64,000 bases of DNA. It comes from Acidobacteria bacterium OLB17 (lineage in GTDB: Bacteria; Acidobacteriota; Blastocatellia; Pyrinomonadales; Pyrinomonadaceae). A model generated the notes under the pieces. It made no database searches. It saw only the letters and a list, made by a program, of their open reading frames with translations, and was not told the DNA's origin. This document shows, in pieces, positions 18,306 through 27,230 of the stretch. A program made the position numbers and the translations under genes. How positions within the stretch are numbered: position 1 is the stretch's first letter; each line of letters opens with the position of its first letter. The DNA is taken from NCBI GenBank assembly GCA_001567505.1, contig LLEU01000002.1, forward strand, positions 1-64,000, read 5' to 3'.

Positions 18306-19728
18306 TTGATCCGGCCTTTGCCGCTCGCAGGTCCTCGATCTTTCTCAAACGGTATCGAAGCTGGTCGCGGGTCACATTAAGCAGGCGTGCGGCACGGGAA
18401 AGATTGTGGCCCGTACGCTCGAAAGCCTGCCTGCACAGTTCATTCTCGACTTCCTCGATCGCGATCCCTTCACGCGGGAGGACAATATTCAGGCCGCCTG
18501 CCGGCAGCGAGGCGTCGTGCAGCATATCCTGAGGCAGGTGAGCAAGCGTCACGGTCGGGCCTTCCTCCAGGATCGATGCCCTTTCGATCACGTTCCGCAA
18601 TTCACGAACATTTCCCGGCCAACGATACGTGCGAAAAATATTCGCGGCCTCTTTGCTGAGGCCTTTGAGTTTTCTCTCTCGGCGTTTCGTGTTCGCCCGA
18701 TCAATGTAATGCTGGGCAAGTTGTAGAACGTCATCCGCACGATCGCGGAGCGGCGGAATATCGACCTGTATGACCGACAACCGGAAGTAGAGGTCGAGTC
18801 GGAATCGGCCCTGTTCGCCCGCCGCCTTCAGGTCGAGATTCGATGCCGCAATGATCCGAACATCGAGCGGAAGGTCCTTCAGGCCGCCGACGCGTCGAAA
18901 GCGTCCTTCCTCCAGCACTCGCAGGAGCTTTGCCTGAAGGCTGAGCTCCATCTCGCCGATCTCGTCAAGAAAGATCGTGCCGCCCTGCGCCTGTTCAAAA
19001 AGGCCTTCCTTCGTCTGTTTTGCATCCGTGAACGCGCCTTTCTCATAGCCGAAAAGCTCACTCTCGATCAGCGTCGCGGGAAGGGCCGCACAGTTTATTG
19101 CGAGATAAGGAGAATTCGCCCGGTAGGACGCAAAATGGATCGCGCGTGCGAACAGGTCTTTGCCCGTGCCGGTCTCGCCCTGGAGCAGGATCGAAGCGAC
19201 GTCCGAATCCGCCACTTTTTTTGCGAGGTCAACGGCGTATCGCATCGCCGGCGAATCGCCCAAGATCTGTTCAAAGGTGAAGGCACGCGAACGCTCCTGT
19301 CGCGATCGCCGCACCTCGCGACGAAGTTCTCGCGTCTCAAGCGCGTTCTTGATCGTCAACCGAAGTTCTTCGAGCTTAACGGGCTTTCCTACAAAATCGT
19401 GAGCGCCGGCACGAAAGGCCGAAAGCACGTTCGGCATACCGACGTTGCCCGTTATCATTATCACGATCGTATCGAAGCTGTCGGCCTTGATCTTCTCCAG
19501 CAGGCCGAGGCCGCTGCCATCCGGAAGGTCTATATCGAGAAGAACAACTGCCGGAGATTCATCTCGGAGGAGACTCTCGGCCTCGGCGATCGAACCTGCG
19601 GCAAGCGGCTCGTGATCCCACGACCTGAGTGCATCCGACAAGGCAAATCGGATCGAGGCGTCGTCATCGACTATCAGGATAGTGGCGTTTGCACGATTCA
19701 CGGCATCGGTCTCCGGTATGACTGCCAA
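18295..19728 (-). CDS. NtrC-family sigma-54-dependent response regulator
   Basis: 477 residues. The receiver (1-125) has the acidic cluster ILIVDDDAS and phospho-Asp 65 in LLDIDLP. The AAA+ domain (~150-385) has Walker A GETGTGKD, Walker [12 protein letters not shown], the arginine-finger region [10 protein letters not shown], and the sigma-54 contact loop as GAFTDA (231-236) where most members have GAFTGA. The C-terminal Fis-type HTH is [20 protein letters not shown]. It lies upstream of and overlaps the hybrid kinase gene. A sigma-54 promoter sits in the divergent intergenic region in front of the universal stress protein gene, the obvious candidate target. Confidence 0.92.
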   Translation of the reverse strand: MAVIPETDAVNRANATILIVDDDASIRFALSDALRSWDHEPLAAGSIAEAESLLRDESPAVVLLDIDLPDGSGLGLLEKIKADSFDTIVIMITGNVGMPNVLSAFRAGAHDFVGKPVKLEELRLTIKNALETRELRREVRRSRQERSRAFTFEQILGDSPAMRYAVDLAKKVADSDVASILLQGETGTGKDLFARAIHFASYRANSPYLAINCAALPATLIESELFGYEKGAFTDAKQTKEGLFEQAQGGTIFLDEIGEMELSLQAKLLRVLEEGRFRRVGGLKDLPLDVRIIAASNLDLKAAGEQGRFRLDLYFRLSVIQVDIPPLRDRADDVLQLAQHYIDRANTKRRERKLKGLSKEAANIFRTYRWPGNVRELRNVIERASILEEGPTVTLAHLPQDMLHDASLPAGGLNIVLPREGIAIEEVENELCRQAFERTGHNLSRAARLLNVTRDQLRYRLRKIEDLRAAKAGSNGE

Positions 19729-19924
19729 AATAAGATCGACTGAGTTTAGCTGTCTATTATTTTAGCCTATCTTCCGGACAAACAACACTTTCAGCCCGAT
19801 TTTTACGGCATTTTCTTCAGCGCCGACTATTCCACACCAAGTGGGCGAAATTCCACAAGAGGAGTGCGTTCCGATCTTCCAAGATCCACGAATACCCTCG
19901 GTATTTTCGTCCGCGGCAAGTGAC

Positions 19925-19939
19925 TGGCACAGACCTTGC
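19925..19939 (+). promoter_or_regulatory. sigma-54 (-24/-12) promoter
   Basis: TGGCAC at 19925-19930, five bases, then TTGC at 19936-19939: a full match to the conserved core of the -24/-12 consensus. It lies about 70 bp before the start codon of the universal stress protein gene and next to the divergent sigma-54 activator gene. An imperfect dyad CCAC-N5-GTGG about 90 bp upstream (near 19832-19845) could be an activator site. Confidence 0.75.
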
Positions 19940-20011
19940 CGATAGGCCAAGGTGGAGCAGTCCGGTCTGATTCAAAGGCGGCCTGCCGCGGCATCTCCCC
20001 GGCGATAATGT

Positions 20012-20983
20012 ATGAGATTGCTGATCGCATACGACGGATCAAAAAGCGCAGAGGCAGCGATCGACGATCTCGCTCTTTGCGGACTTCCGCCGTCCGGCGA
20101 GGCGAAGGTCTTGTCGGTCGCCGAAGTGTGGCTTCCACCGCCTGACACGATCGACGGATCGGGAGAGGAGACTTCGGCCTACATCGAGTCGATCGTCCGC
20201 GAACACCGCGAAAAGGGCGAAAGGATGCTGGCCTCGGCCTCGATCCTTGCCAAACATGCGTCATCGAGAGTAAAGACCGCTCTTCGGGATTGGGACGTAA
20301 CCTCGGATGCAACCTTCGGTTCGCCCGCTTGGGGGATCCTCGAAGCTGCCGAGGCATTCGAACCCGATCTGATAATCGTCGGCGCTCAGGGACACTCCGT
20401 TATCAGCTCGTTCCTGCTCGGAAGCACCTCCCAAACCGTTCTAACGGAAGCCAAATGCTCCGTTCGTGTGGCTCGCGGGAAGAACGAACTCGATCCCGGA
20501 CTTGGCCGCATACTGATCGGTTTCGACGGTTCAAAGGGAGCGGCAGCCGCCGTAAACGCGGTCGCAACGCGGAAATGGATGCGCGGGACCGAGGCCAAAC
20601 TTCTCGCCGTTACCGAACCAAGTACGCCCTCGAGCATCGGACGTTTTGTAACGCCGATCCGGAAGGCCGTGGCCGATGTCGAAACGGTTGACGAAAAATG
20701 GCTTGGGAGCCTAGTGGAAACCGCGGCAGCCAAGCTCCGCAATGCGGGTATCGACACGCAGATCCATATGTGCCCGGGAAATCCGAAGGACGTTATCGTT
20801 CACGAAGCACAGATCTTCGGGGCCGATGCGATCTTTATTGGAGCAAATGCCCTTGGCGGCCGCCTCGCCCGACTTTTGCTCGGCAGCACCGCGTCGGCCG
20901 TCTCTGCTCGAGCACATTGTTCGGTCGAGGTCGTTCGCATTCCCGATTATCGACGCGCCGAGATCGATCCTGGTTCGAAGTGA
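20012..20983 (+). CDS. tandem universal stress protein (two UspA domains)
   Basis: 323 residues in two UspA halves (~1-150 and ~163-315), each a Rossmann-like nucleotide-binding fold. The first half starts MRLLIAYDGSKSAEAAIDDL and ends with the ATP-binding pattern IIVGAQGHSVISSFLLGSTS. The second starts GRILIGFDGSKGAAAAVNAV and ends IFIGANALGGRLARLLLGST, where the GxxG pattern is altered, so the two halves may differ in ATP binding. A sigma-54 promoter lies directly upstream and the two-component pair is divergent. Likely a starvation, redox or low-oxygen stress protein. The hemerythrin-like gene converges on its 3' end. Confidence 0.9.
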   Translation: MRLLIAYDGSKSAEAAIDDLALCGLPPSGEAKVLSVAEVWLPPPDTIDGSGEETSAYIESIVREHREKGERMLASASILAKHASSRVKTALRDWDVTSDATFGSPAWGILEAAEAFEPDLIIVGAQGHSVISSFLLGSTSQTVLTEAKCSVRVARGKNELDPGLGRILIGFDGSKGAAAAVNAVATRKWMRGTEAKLLAVTEPSTPSSIGRFVTPIRKAVADVETVDEKWLGSLVETAAAKLRNAGIDTQIHMCPGNPKDVIVHEAQIFGADAIFIGANALGGRLARLLLGSTASAVSARAHCSVEVVRIPDYRRAEIDPGSK

Positions 20984-21016
20984 ATTCGGCAGGTGCTGGC
21001 CGCCAAACCGGTGGGA

Positions 21017-21550
21017 TCAGGCCGGGGCTCGATCCAGGAATCGATTCGGGTATCGAGCAAGTTCCATACGAACGGACGCGAGAAGTTCTTCCGCGGCCCC
21101 GGCATCAAGGAACGCTTCTCCCGTGAGCGTATAGATCTGCTCCTCCTCGATCTGATTATGTACCTTGAGCCGCTCAACCACGCCCTCAAGCAGGCCGCGA
21201 ACGATCGTGAGTGTCTCGGCCTCGTTCCCGAAAGAAAAGACAAGGCGCATCGCTTTGATCGCTCTTGCGAGCTCGGTCATAAAGAAGTCGTGATCTTCGC
21301 GAAGCTGCTCGAGCATCTTCGATATGCCGTCGTGTTCGGCAGATCCGGCAGCGGCTTTCCGAACAGCGGGAAAGAGCCGAAGGTGTTCGGCGCGAATGTG
21401 CATCCCAAGACGCGCCCAGAAATAGTCGAGATCCTCGAACGCCTTTCTCGCGTCCGCGGCCTCGATCGCGTCGAATGTATTCGCGACGAGAACGTCAAGC
21501 TCCGCGTGATCGTCCTCGAGGCACTCATGTACCTTGCTTATCCTTGTCAT
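21017..21550 (-). CDS. hemerythrin/HHE-domain protein
   Basis: 177 residues. The four-helix bundle ligands are visible: HECLEDDHAELDVL, MHIRAEHLRLFPAV, LREDHDFFMTELARAIKAM and LKVHNQIEEEQIYTL, giving the H...H/E pattern of a non-haem di-iron centre. Known members bind O2, NO or iron and act in sensing or stress repair. The 5' untranslated region has a CGCCC-TTTT-GGGCG hairpin (about 21563-21576). It stands opposite pdxH-like gene and next to the stress protein, which fits a stress or nitrogen-oxide context given the nos genes nearby, though the functional link is inference. Confidence 0.8.
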   Translation of the reverse strand: MTRISKVHECLEDDHAELDVLVANTFDAIEAADARKAFEDLDYFWARLGMHIRAEHLRLFPAVRKAAAGSAEHDGISKMLEQLREDHDFFMTELARAIKAMRLVFSFGNEAETLTIVRGLLEGVVERLKVHNQIEEEQIYTLTGEAFLDAGAAEELLASVRMELARYPNRFLDRAPA

Positions 21551-21643
21551 CTATATCGAACGCCCTTTTCGGGCGAATTTCAAAGCAGATCGCATTTTAT
21601 GACCTACATCATCTAATTCGGATTCTGCTGCCTATATTCTACC

Positions 21644-21649
21644 TATAAT
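21644..21649 (+). promoter_or_regulatory. TATAAT -10 box abutting the pdxH-like start codon
   Basis: A perfect TATAAT ends 5 bp before the ATG at 21655, so transcription would begin at or next to the start codon. There is no Shine-Dalgarno sequence. A -35 element is not obvious. This indicates a leaderless transcript, or a true start codon further downstream. Confidence 0.4.
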
Positions 21650-21654
21650 TTGCA

Positions 21655-22260
21655 ATGTATTCAGCCGCAAGAAAAGAGTTCGACGACCGAGACTGGGCCA
21701 CGTTATCCAACGCCCCATCTTCCGCGTCCGCGTGCCCTTTTGAGCACTTCGACCGGTGGTTCATCGATGCCGTGAACGCGGGCGTGCAACAGGCCGGTTC
21801 GATGGTGTTGGCGACGGCAACGCCCGCCGGAGAACCATCCGCAAGGATCGTCACGCTCCACGGCCTTAGGCCGTCAGGCCTTACATTCATTACCGTGAGC
21901 GGATCGCGAAAATTCCGCGAGATCTCGGAGAACCCAAAAGCGGCACTGCTCTTCTACTGGAAGGAACTCGAACGGCAGATACGCATCGAAGGCACGGTCA
22001 CCGCCATTCCGAACGACGATCGGTTGACGCACGAAGCGGCCGAGTACGAGAGATTCGAAAGCCGCGGTCATATTGCAAAGATGTTCAGTGAGCGGATGGA
22101 TCTTTGGACGAAGGGCGAGTCCGTCGATCCGATCAGTTGGCAGCAGTTCGAACTTCGCCCGGCGACATTCGAATTCTGGGAAGGAAGCGCCGACGGCGGA
22201 AGAACACGCACGTTCTACCGGCGCACCTCAGGCGAACGTTTTACCAAGGAAGGATCTTAG
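21655..22260 (+). CDS. pdxH: pyridoxamine 5'-phosphate oxidase family protein
   Basis: 201 residues with the split-barrel flavin fold: FEHFDRWFIDAVNAGVQQAG, MVLATATPAGEPSARIVTLH, FITVSGSRKFREISENPKAA, LLFYWKELERQIRIEGTVTA. These correspond to the FMN/PLP-binding motifs of PdxH, which oxidises PNP/PMP to PLP with O2. The C-terminal signature is weaker: FELRPATFEFWEGSADGGRT lacks the canonical RLHDR, so a related PNPOx-family enzyme is possible. Spacing to the next gene is only a few bases, so the two are probably co-transcribed. Confidence 0.75.
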   Translation: MYSAARKEFDDRDWATLSNAPSSASACPFEHFDRWFIDAVNAGVQQAGSMVLATATPAGEPSARIVTLHGLRPSGLTFITVSGSRKFREISENPKAALLFYWKELERQIRIEGTVTAIPNDDRLTHEAAEYERFESRGHIAKMFSERMDLWTKGESVDPISWQQFELRPATFEFWEGSADGGRTRTFYRRTSGERFTKEGS

Positions 22261-22265
22261 AGGCT

Positions 22266-23098
22266 ATGGATGGTTCAATGATGTCCGGGAACGCAAAAGC
22301 TCAGAAAAGGCCCTCGAACATCCCGGCGCGGTCGATCGCTCTTCCGGTCGAGCACGGTGCGTGGGGTTTCCTGTTCGAGCCGCTCATCGCAGGCGTCATC
22401 ATCGCCCCCAGCATTGCCGCCCCATTTATCCCGATGCTTGCCATCGGTGCATTTCTGACGCGCCAGCCGCTGAAATTCTTCCTTGGAGATTGGTATCAGA
22501 AACGCAAACTGCCTCGAACGGCGATCGCACGCAAGTTCGTGCTCATTTTGGCGGCATAACCGCGGTCGGCCTGATCGGTAGCCTCATTTTCGCACCGCTT
22601 CACAGCTTTCTGCCGTTCCTTTTCGCCGCACCGCTTGCCATCTATCTCGTCATTCAGGACATTGCTCGGCAAACACGCCACCTCGTGCCCGAACTGCTTG
22701 CCGCAGCCGCACTTGCGTCATCCGCTTCGGTGCTTGCCCTTGCAGGCGGCTTCGGCTCGCAATTCGCCCTTGCACTCTGGGCGGTCCTGCTCGCACGCCT
22801 GATCCCGTCGATCCTCTACGTTAGGTCCCGCGTAAGGATGGATAAGCAGAAAGGCTCTTCGATCTTCGCTCCAATTGCCGCGCACATCATCGCGTTGGCC
22901 CTAGTTGCAGCGATCGCGTATGCGGGCCTTGGCTCGATGTTGACCGTTTTGATGGCGGGTTTCCTTGCTGCACGTGCGATATACGGACTGTCGCCGTACC
23001 GCCGTCCTCTTAGCGCGCGAACGATCGGGGTCTGGGAAGTGATCTACGGCATTCTCTATGCACTGTCGATCGGCGTCGGCTACTACGCCGGCATTTAG
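22266..23098 (+). CDS. YwiC-like membrane protein, frameshifted
   Basis: Two frames join into one protein of about 277 residues. The first (22266-22559) begins MDGSMMSGNAKAQKRPSNIP and contains the family signature LPVEHGAWGFLFEPLIAGVI. The second picks up as ITAVGLIGSLIFAPLHSFLP and continues with six or so hydrophobic helices to YYAGI. The break is at GCGGC before ATAACC (22551-22557); one extra C restores ILAAITAVGLIGS. YwiC-like proteins are polytopic membrane proteins; in Bacillus the gene sits near nitrate respiration genes, but no function is established. In keeping with that, the nos cluster follows. Confidence 0.7.
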
Positions 23099-23104
23099 GC
23101 CGCA

Positions 23105-23935
23105 TCAGATGTCCTGATTCCGCACGATGCGAAGAGAGATCAGGATTGGGATGACCGTCCAAAGTATCAGGCTCGTTATCGCAGCCGCGAACGCTTGGGT
23201 GTAACCGCCGAGGAACTTCAGAAGTGCGGCGCCTGCCGCTCCAAAAACTTCGCCGCCCTTCATCGAGAGCAGGCCGGCGACACGCACGATATCCACCGGA
23301 TTCCCGAATAGCGATGCGAAGATAAAATAATTCGCACTTCGCTCCTTTAAGAGAAGCGACCCGCCGAGCACCAAAAGATCGTAAAGGATCACGAAGAAGA
23401 ACCAGAGCAGAAGCGCAATGCCGAATGCCTTTGTCTGCCGCTTTGACGCAACGGCGGCGAGCATAGAGAGAGACAAAAAGACGAGCGAAAGTATCAGCGA
23501 GAGAAGCACGAAGGCCGGATAACCCAAGAAGCCTTCTGCATCGGTCTGCGTCGCGATGACAAGGCCGCCCAAGCCGAAGCCCACGAATGTCGCGGTCGTC
23601 ATCGCGGCAAAGAGCCCAAGAAGCTTTCCGCCGAGGATCGCACTCCTTGATACCGGCTGTGAGAACAGCATTTCGTCCTCGCCCTCGCTGCGCAAAAAGC
23701 TCTGCGTTCCCATCATCAGGGCGACCAGCGGTATGAGGTAAAGTACGAGACTAAGCAGGCTCGCGGTCGTCCGATTGAACCCTTGAAAGCCGATCTCGCC
23801 GGCCGTGACCGTTCCAAAATACGATATCGCAAGCACCAGAGAACCGAACACGAACGCGAAGATCACGGTCCATTTATTGCGTATCGCGACGATCAGTTCC
23901 TGGCGCGCTATCGGCAGGATCGAACTCAATTCCAT
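23105..23935 (-). CDS. nosY: NosY-type ABC transporter permease
   Basis: 276 residues with six hydrophobic segments. The N-terminus, ILPIARQELIVAIRNKWTVI, is the standard cytosolic elbow of ABC-2 permeases, and SEGEDEMLFSQPVSRSAILG is the motif typical of NosY. With NosF and NosD it forms the NosDFY complex needed to mature the CuZ centre of nitrous oxide reductase. It is the last gene of the nos cluster, 10 bp after nosL. Convergent with the YwiC-like gene. Confidence 0.88.
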   Translation of the reverse strand: MELSSILPIARQELIVAIRNKWTVIFAFVFGSLVLAISYFGTVTAGEIGFQGFNRTTASLLSLVLYLIPLVALMMGTQSFLRSEGEDEMLFSQPVSRSAILGGKLLGLFAAMTTATFVGFGLGGLVIATQTDAEGFLGYPAFVLLSLILSLVFLSLSMLAAVASKRQTKAFGIALLLWFFFVILYDLLVLGGSLLLKERSANYFIFASLFGNPVDIVRVAGLLSMKGGEVFGAAGAALLKFLGGYTQAFAAAITSLILWTVIPILISLRIVRNQDI

Positions 23936-23945
23936 GATATCTCCG

Positions 23946-24353
23946 TCAGGGTTTAAGGTCTCCGAACCTCAGGCTGTCGCCTTGTATCTTCGATCGGTCG
24001 CGGTAGGCGATGATGCCGCCGCCCATCGGCGTCTTTATCGTTTCCGAGCGCATAAAGTGAGCGTCTTCGGCCCGGATCCATTCTTTGGAATCATAGTCGG
24101 TAACGAAGATCGCGGCCGGCTCGGACTTGTCCTCGGACCTTGCCTGATAGCGGAGCATGCACGCGATATCGTCGAACTTCAACACGGCCTCGTCGGCCTT
24201 GATGATCTCGGCCGCGAACTGCCTTTCGCTGATCGCCATCCGGCAGAACGAGCACGCATCGCCGTCCTCGATCGGCACAGGCCCGATCTGCCCGGCAGCA
24301 CAAGCGGCCAAAAAGAAAAGTGCAAGCGAACCGATCCTACGCAGTTTTCGCAT
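23946..24353 (-). CDS. nosL: NosL copper chaperone lipoprotein
   Basis: About 135 residues from MRKLRRIGSLALFFLAAC, chosen because it gives a proper lipoprotein signal with the lipobox cysteine; the longer frame starting at 24425 lies inside nosF. The NosL copper site DACSFCRMAISERQFAAEI (CxxCxM) is intact, and the body continues LKFDDIACMLRYQARSED. NosL delivers Cu(I) to apo-NosZ through NosD(FY). The gene overlaps the 3' end of nosF by 17 bp. Confidence 0.88.
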   Translation of the reverse strand: MRKLRRIGSLALFFLAACAAGQIGPVPIEDGDACSFCRMAISERQFAAEIIKADEAVLKFDDIACMLRYQARSEDKSEPAAIFVTDYDSKEWIRAEDAHFMRSETIKTPMGGGIIAYRDRSKIQGDSLRFGDLKP

Positions 24354-25056
24354 AATCAAGATAGATCTCCTCCAATGATTGCTTTCGTTCGGCGATCCTC
24401 TGCCGCAGCTCGTCGATCCCGACAAGAGCGGTCAATCGCCCATCGACAAGCACGGCAACTCGATCGGCGAGCATCTCGACATCGGCAAGTACGTGCGAGG
24501 TAAAGACGATCGTCTTCCCTTTTTCCTTTAATGTCTTGAGAAACGCGCGGAACGCGATCGCTCCTGCAGGATCGAGACTGACCGTCGGTTCATCCAAAAG
24601 AAGTACCGGTGCGTCGGCAAGGCAGGCGACGGCCAAGCCAAGTTTTTGTTTCATTCCGCCGGACAATTCCGCGACCCGCTTTTCGCTGAACCCGTTGAAG
24701 TTGAACTCCGAGCCGTGAACCACGTCGTCGATCCGCGAGATCGGAAGCTTGCGCAGGCGGCAGTAGAACTCGAGGACCTCACGCGCCGTCAGACAATCGT
24801 GAAATCCGACACGCTGCGGCAGATAGCTCAATGCTTTTCTGGAAGCTTGGGGAGTTTTGACCGCGCTCACGCCGCCGATCGTGATATCGCCGCCGGTCGG
24901 CTTGATAAGGCCGACGATGCTTTTTAAGATCGTCGATTTCCCGCTCCCGTTCGGGCCGAGAAGCGCGAACGTCTCGCCCTCTCGCACGTCGAACGAGACA
25001 TGATCGACCGCCTTGAACTTGCCAAAGGCCTTTGTCAGATGCTGCACGGAGATCAT
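24337..25056 (-). CDS. nosF: NosF ABC transporter ATPase
   Basis: 239 residues from MISVQHLTKAFGKFKAVDHV; this start overlaps the nosD stop by 4 bp. Walker A LGPNGSGKST, Q-loop LPQRVGFHDC, signature LSGGMKQK and Walker B VLLLDEPTVSLDP are all present, with the H-loop in TIVFTSHVLADVE. Together with NosY and NosD it forms the NosDFY machinery that assembles the tetranuclear copper-sulfide centre. Its position between nosD and nosL/nosY is standard. Confidence 0.9.
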   Translation of the reverse strand: MISVQHLTKAFGKFKAVDHVSFDVREGETFALLGPNGSGKSTILKSIVGLIKPTGGDITIGGVSAVKTPQASRKALSYLPQRVGFHDCLTAREVLEFYCRLRKLPISRIDDVVHGSEFNFNGFSEKRVAELSGGMKQKLGLAVACLADAPVLLLDEPTVSLDPAGAIAFRAFLKTLKEKGKTIVFTSHVLADVEMLADRVAVLVDGRLTALVGIDELRQRIAERKQSLEEIYLDYAKTA

Positions 25057-26407
25057 CGCGCTACGCCTCCCCTGAACACCGCAAATGAGACGCCGAGCAA
25101 AACGGCCGAGAAAGCCAGCAGGAACCACTTTGCGGATCCGCCAGTTTCACGCGGCGGGAATACGGTGTCGATCTTGACGGGCGACATCAACGGCCGACGA
25201 TCGAATTCATTCGAGCCCTTAAGGATCGGAAATGCCTTCTCTGCCGCAACAAGAGCTTGCGCCGCCGGGCTGTTCAGATAGATCCGCACGCGAGGAAAAT
25301 TCCCCTCAAGATACTCGAAGATGTTGTGAATTGGATGCGCAACGTCGCCTTTCCCGTCCGTATCAAGATCGTAGCCGTCGTAATCATCCCAATAGTTCCC
25401 GCCTCGATCTGACGTCCACTTCGTCGAGCTCGTTCGCCCGATCATCGTAAGCGGGCTCATATTATTGATGAAATTGTTCTCGGTAAAAGTATTATTCTCG
25501 GAGCTTGCGAAGATCTCCATCGCAACATCGTTCTCGGCGATCGTGTTCCGGCGGAATGTAGAATTCAGCGACGCCTCGAGGAAGAGTCCGACGGCATTGT
25601 CCAGCACGAGATTCTCCTCGATCGTGCATTCGCGGCAATCCTGGAACAGTATACCGAACGAGCTGAAGCCGCGATTATGGACGAACGTATTTCGCCTTAG
25701 GACGATATTCTTCGAGTACATTATCGCTGCGCCGGCGATATTGTCATAAAAGACGTTCTCCTCGAAGAGATTGTCGTCCGAGTTCATAAAGTGGAGCCCA
25801 TAACGCAGGTCGAATACGCGATTCCGGCGGAATGTGTTATCTGAGCTGTTCTGGATATACATACCGTCGCGGGCAGCGGTCACGACGTTGTCTTCGAACA
25901 GGTTGTGTGCGGAATTCCATACGTGGATCCCGCCGCCTCGCGCACCGCTTTCGAGTTCCGGTCGCCCGAAGATCTGATTTCGCACGATCTTGTTGTTCGA
26001 TGAATGAAAGAGGTAGATGCCGAAGAGGATGTCGCGCATCTCTATATCGGCGATCGTGTTGCCATTCGACCGGAGAAGGATCCCGGCATCCTCATTTACG
26101 AGGTCGCTGCCGCTGGCCTCGACCTTTAACCCCGAGACAATGCAGTTGTCCGCAGTGATCTCGATGACGCTGCCTTTTCCCGTTCCTTTTATCGTCGGGC
26201 TTCCGACCCCTTCGATCGTTAGCGGCCTGTCGATCAAAAGAGATTCGATGTAAATGCCCGAATGAACGCGGATCGTGTCGCCGGCCTTTGCCGCGGCTAT
26301 TGCGTCGCCGACCGTCCTGAACTGTTTGTCGGCCCCGACCTCGAGACGCCCGCGTGCACAACAAATACGCAGGCGAGGAGGATGAAACCGACGCAGAAAC
26401 TTCTCAT
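25053..26407 (-). CDS. nosD: NosD periplasmic copper-site maturation protein, frameshifted
   Basis: The main frame carries a right-handed beta-helix with many NNTF/DNxF-type turns (GNTIADIEMRDILFGIYLFH, NTFRRNRVFDLRYGLHFMNS, NIVLRRNTFVHNRGFSSFGI) and the NosD block GGNYWDDYDGYDLDTDGKGD; it ends with a hydrophobic helix (WFLLAFSAVLLGVSFAVF). Upstream the frame continues FRTVGDAIAAAKAGDTIRVH, and a signal peptide MRSFCVGFILLACVFVVHAG lies in another frame starting at 26407. One base near 26340-26350 joins them. NosD binds NosL-delivered copper and works with NosFY. Stop and nosF start overlap (ATGA). Confidence 0.85.
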
Positions 26408-26424
26408 TACTTCCCGGCCCGAGC

Positions 26425-27126
26425 CTAGGCCTCAGCGGCCGCCAAAGCTCGCTTGTTGCCGCGCCAAGCCCACGCTATTGCGGCAAACAATAAGATCCCG
26501 TACACAAAAAATGCATACGACGCCGTGTCCGGATAGCTGTACACGGTAAAATTCCCGACCACCTGCTCGCCGAATAGCGGCGGCGTGAATGGCTCGACCT
26601 TTATCGCGGCTGTTGGGTCAAGATTGTGGCCGTAGCTGTGCAGCCGATAATAGAAACTCCAGAAAGAATAGAGACTGAAGTAAACGAAGAGAACAAAGAC
26701 ATCGACCAGCTTCGACATCTTGCCGAGGACGACCGCCCGAAGTGCGAGCAGCATCAATCCGCCGACCGCGAACGGAAGCCAGACGAATTCACTGAAATCA
26801 CTTTCAAGCAGCGGCCGCATCCCGATGTAGTGATTGAGCGAATTGATCTCGCGAAGATCATCGCGATTCGGCGTCTTTGCCCCTTCAAGCCGATAGGCGT
26901 AGATATCAAGCATCAGCCCATCGGTGTACTGATTGGAGAAAAAGGTCATATTCCATAGAGGAAAAAAGAATACGGCCAAGAGCGTCACCGCGGCGATGAT
27001 TATCAGCAAGCGACTTACGAGCGGCAGCGGCTGTTCTAGAAAATCGTACTTCCGCACGATGAACCGCCGAAGCCAATTCTGCGTGGCCTCCGTTCCTTCC
27101 GTTTCGATCGCTTTTTCGTTGTCCAT
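26425..27126 (-). CDS. nosB: NosB-like membrane protein of clade II nos cluster
   Basis: 233 residues with four hydrophobic segments: LLIIIAAVTLLAVFFFPLW, WLPFAVGGLMLLALRAVVLG, VDVFVLFVYFSLYSFWSFYY and YAFFVYGILLFAAIAWAW. The loop sequences RLEGAKTPNRDDLREINSLN and NHYIGMRPLLESDF are typical of the multi-spanning protein encoded directly after nosZ in clade II clusters, often called NosB. Its function is unknown. Located 17 bp upstream of nosD and 104 bp after nosZ. The gene symbol rests on position and general topology. Confidence 0.6.
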   Translation of the reverse strand: MDNEKAIETEGTEATQNWLRRFIVRKYDFLEQPLPLVSRLLIIIAAVTLLAVFFFPLWNMTFFSNQYTDGLMLDIYAYRLEGAKTPNRDDLREINSLNHYIGMRPLLESDFSEFVWLPFAVGGLMLLALRAVVLGKMSKLVDVFVLFVYFSLYSFWSFYYRLHSYGHNLDPTAAIKVEPFTPPLFGEQVVGNFTVYSYPDTASYAFFVYGILLFAAIAWAWRGNKRALAAAEA

Positions 27127-27230
27127 TCTATCTCCTTCTATACTTTTCGCCGTCGCGCAAAAAGGCGAAAAGGCGGGAGTTCAGAGTTTTTCAACTCATC
27201 GTCTCTCGCCTTTGGCGCGACCCCTTGAAA

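Noticed and set aside
24354..24425. Longer NosL start
   Set aside because: The extra 24 residues lie inside nosF and would hide the lipoprotein signal, so the internal ATG is preferred.
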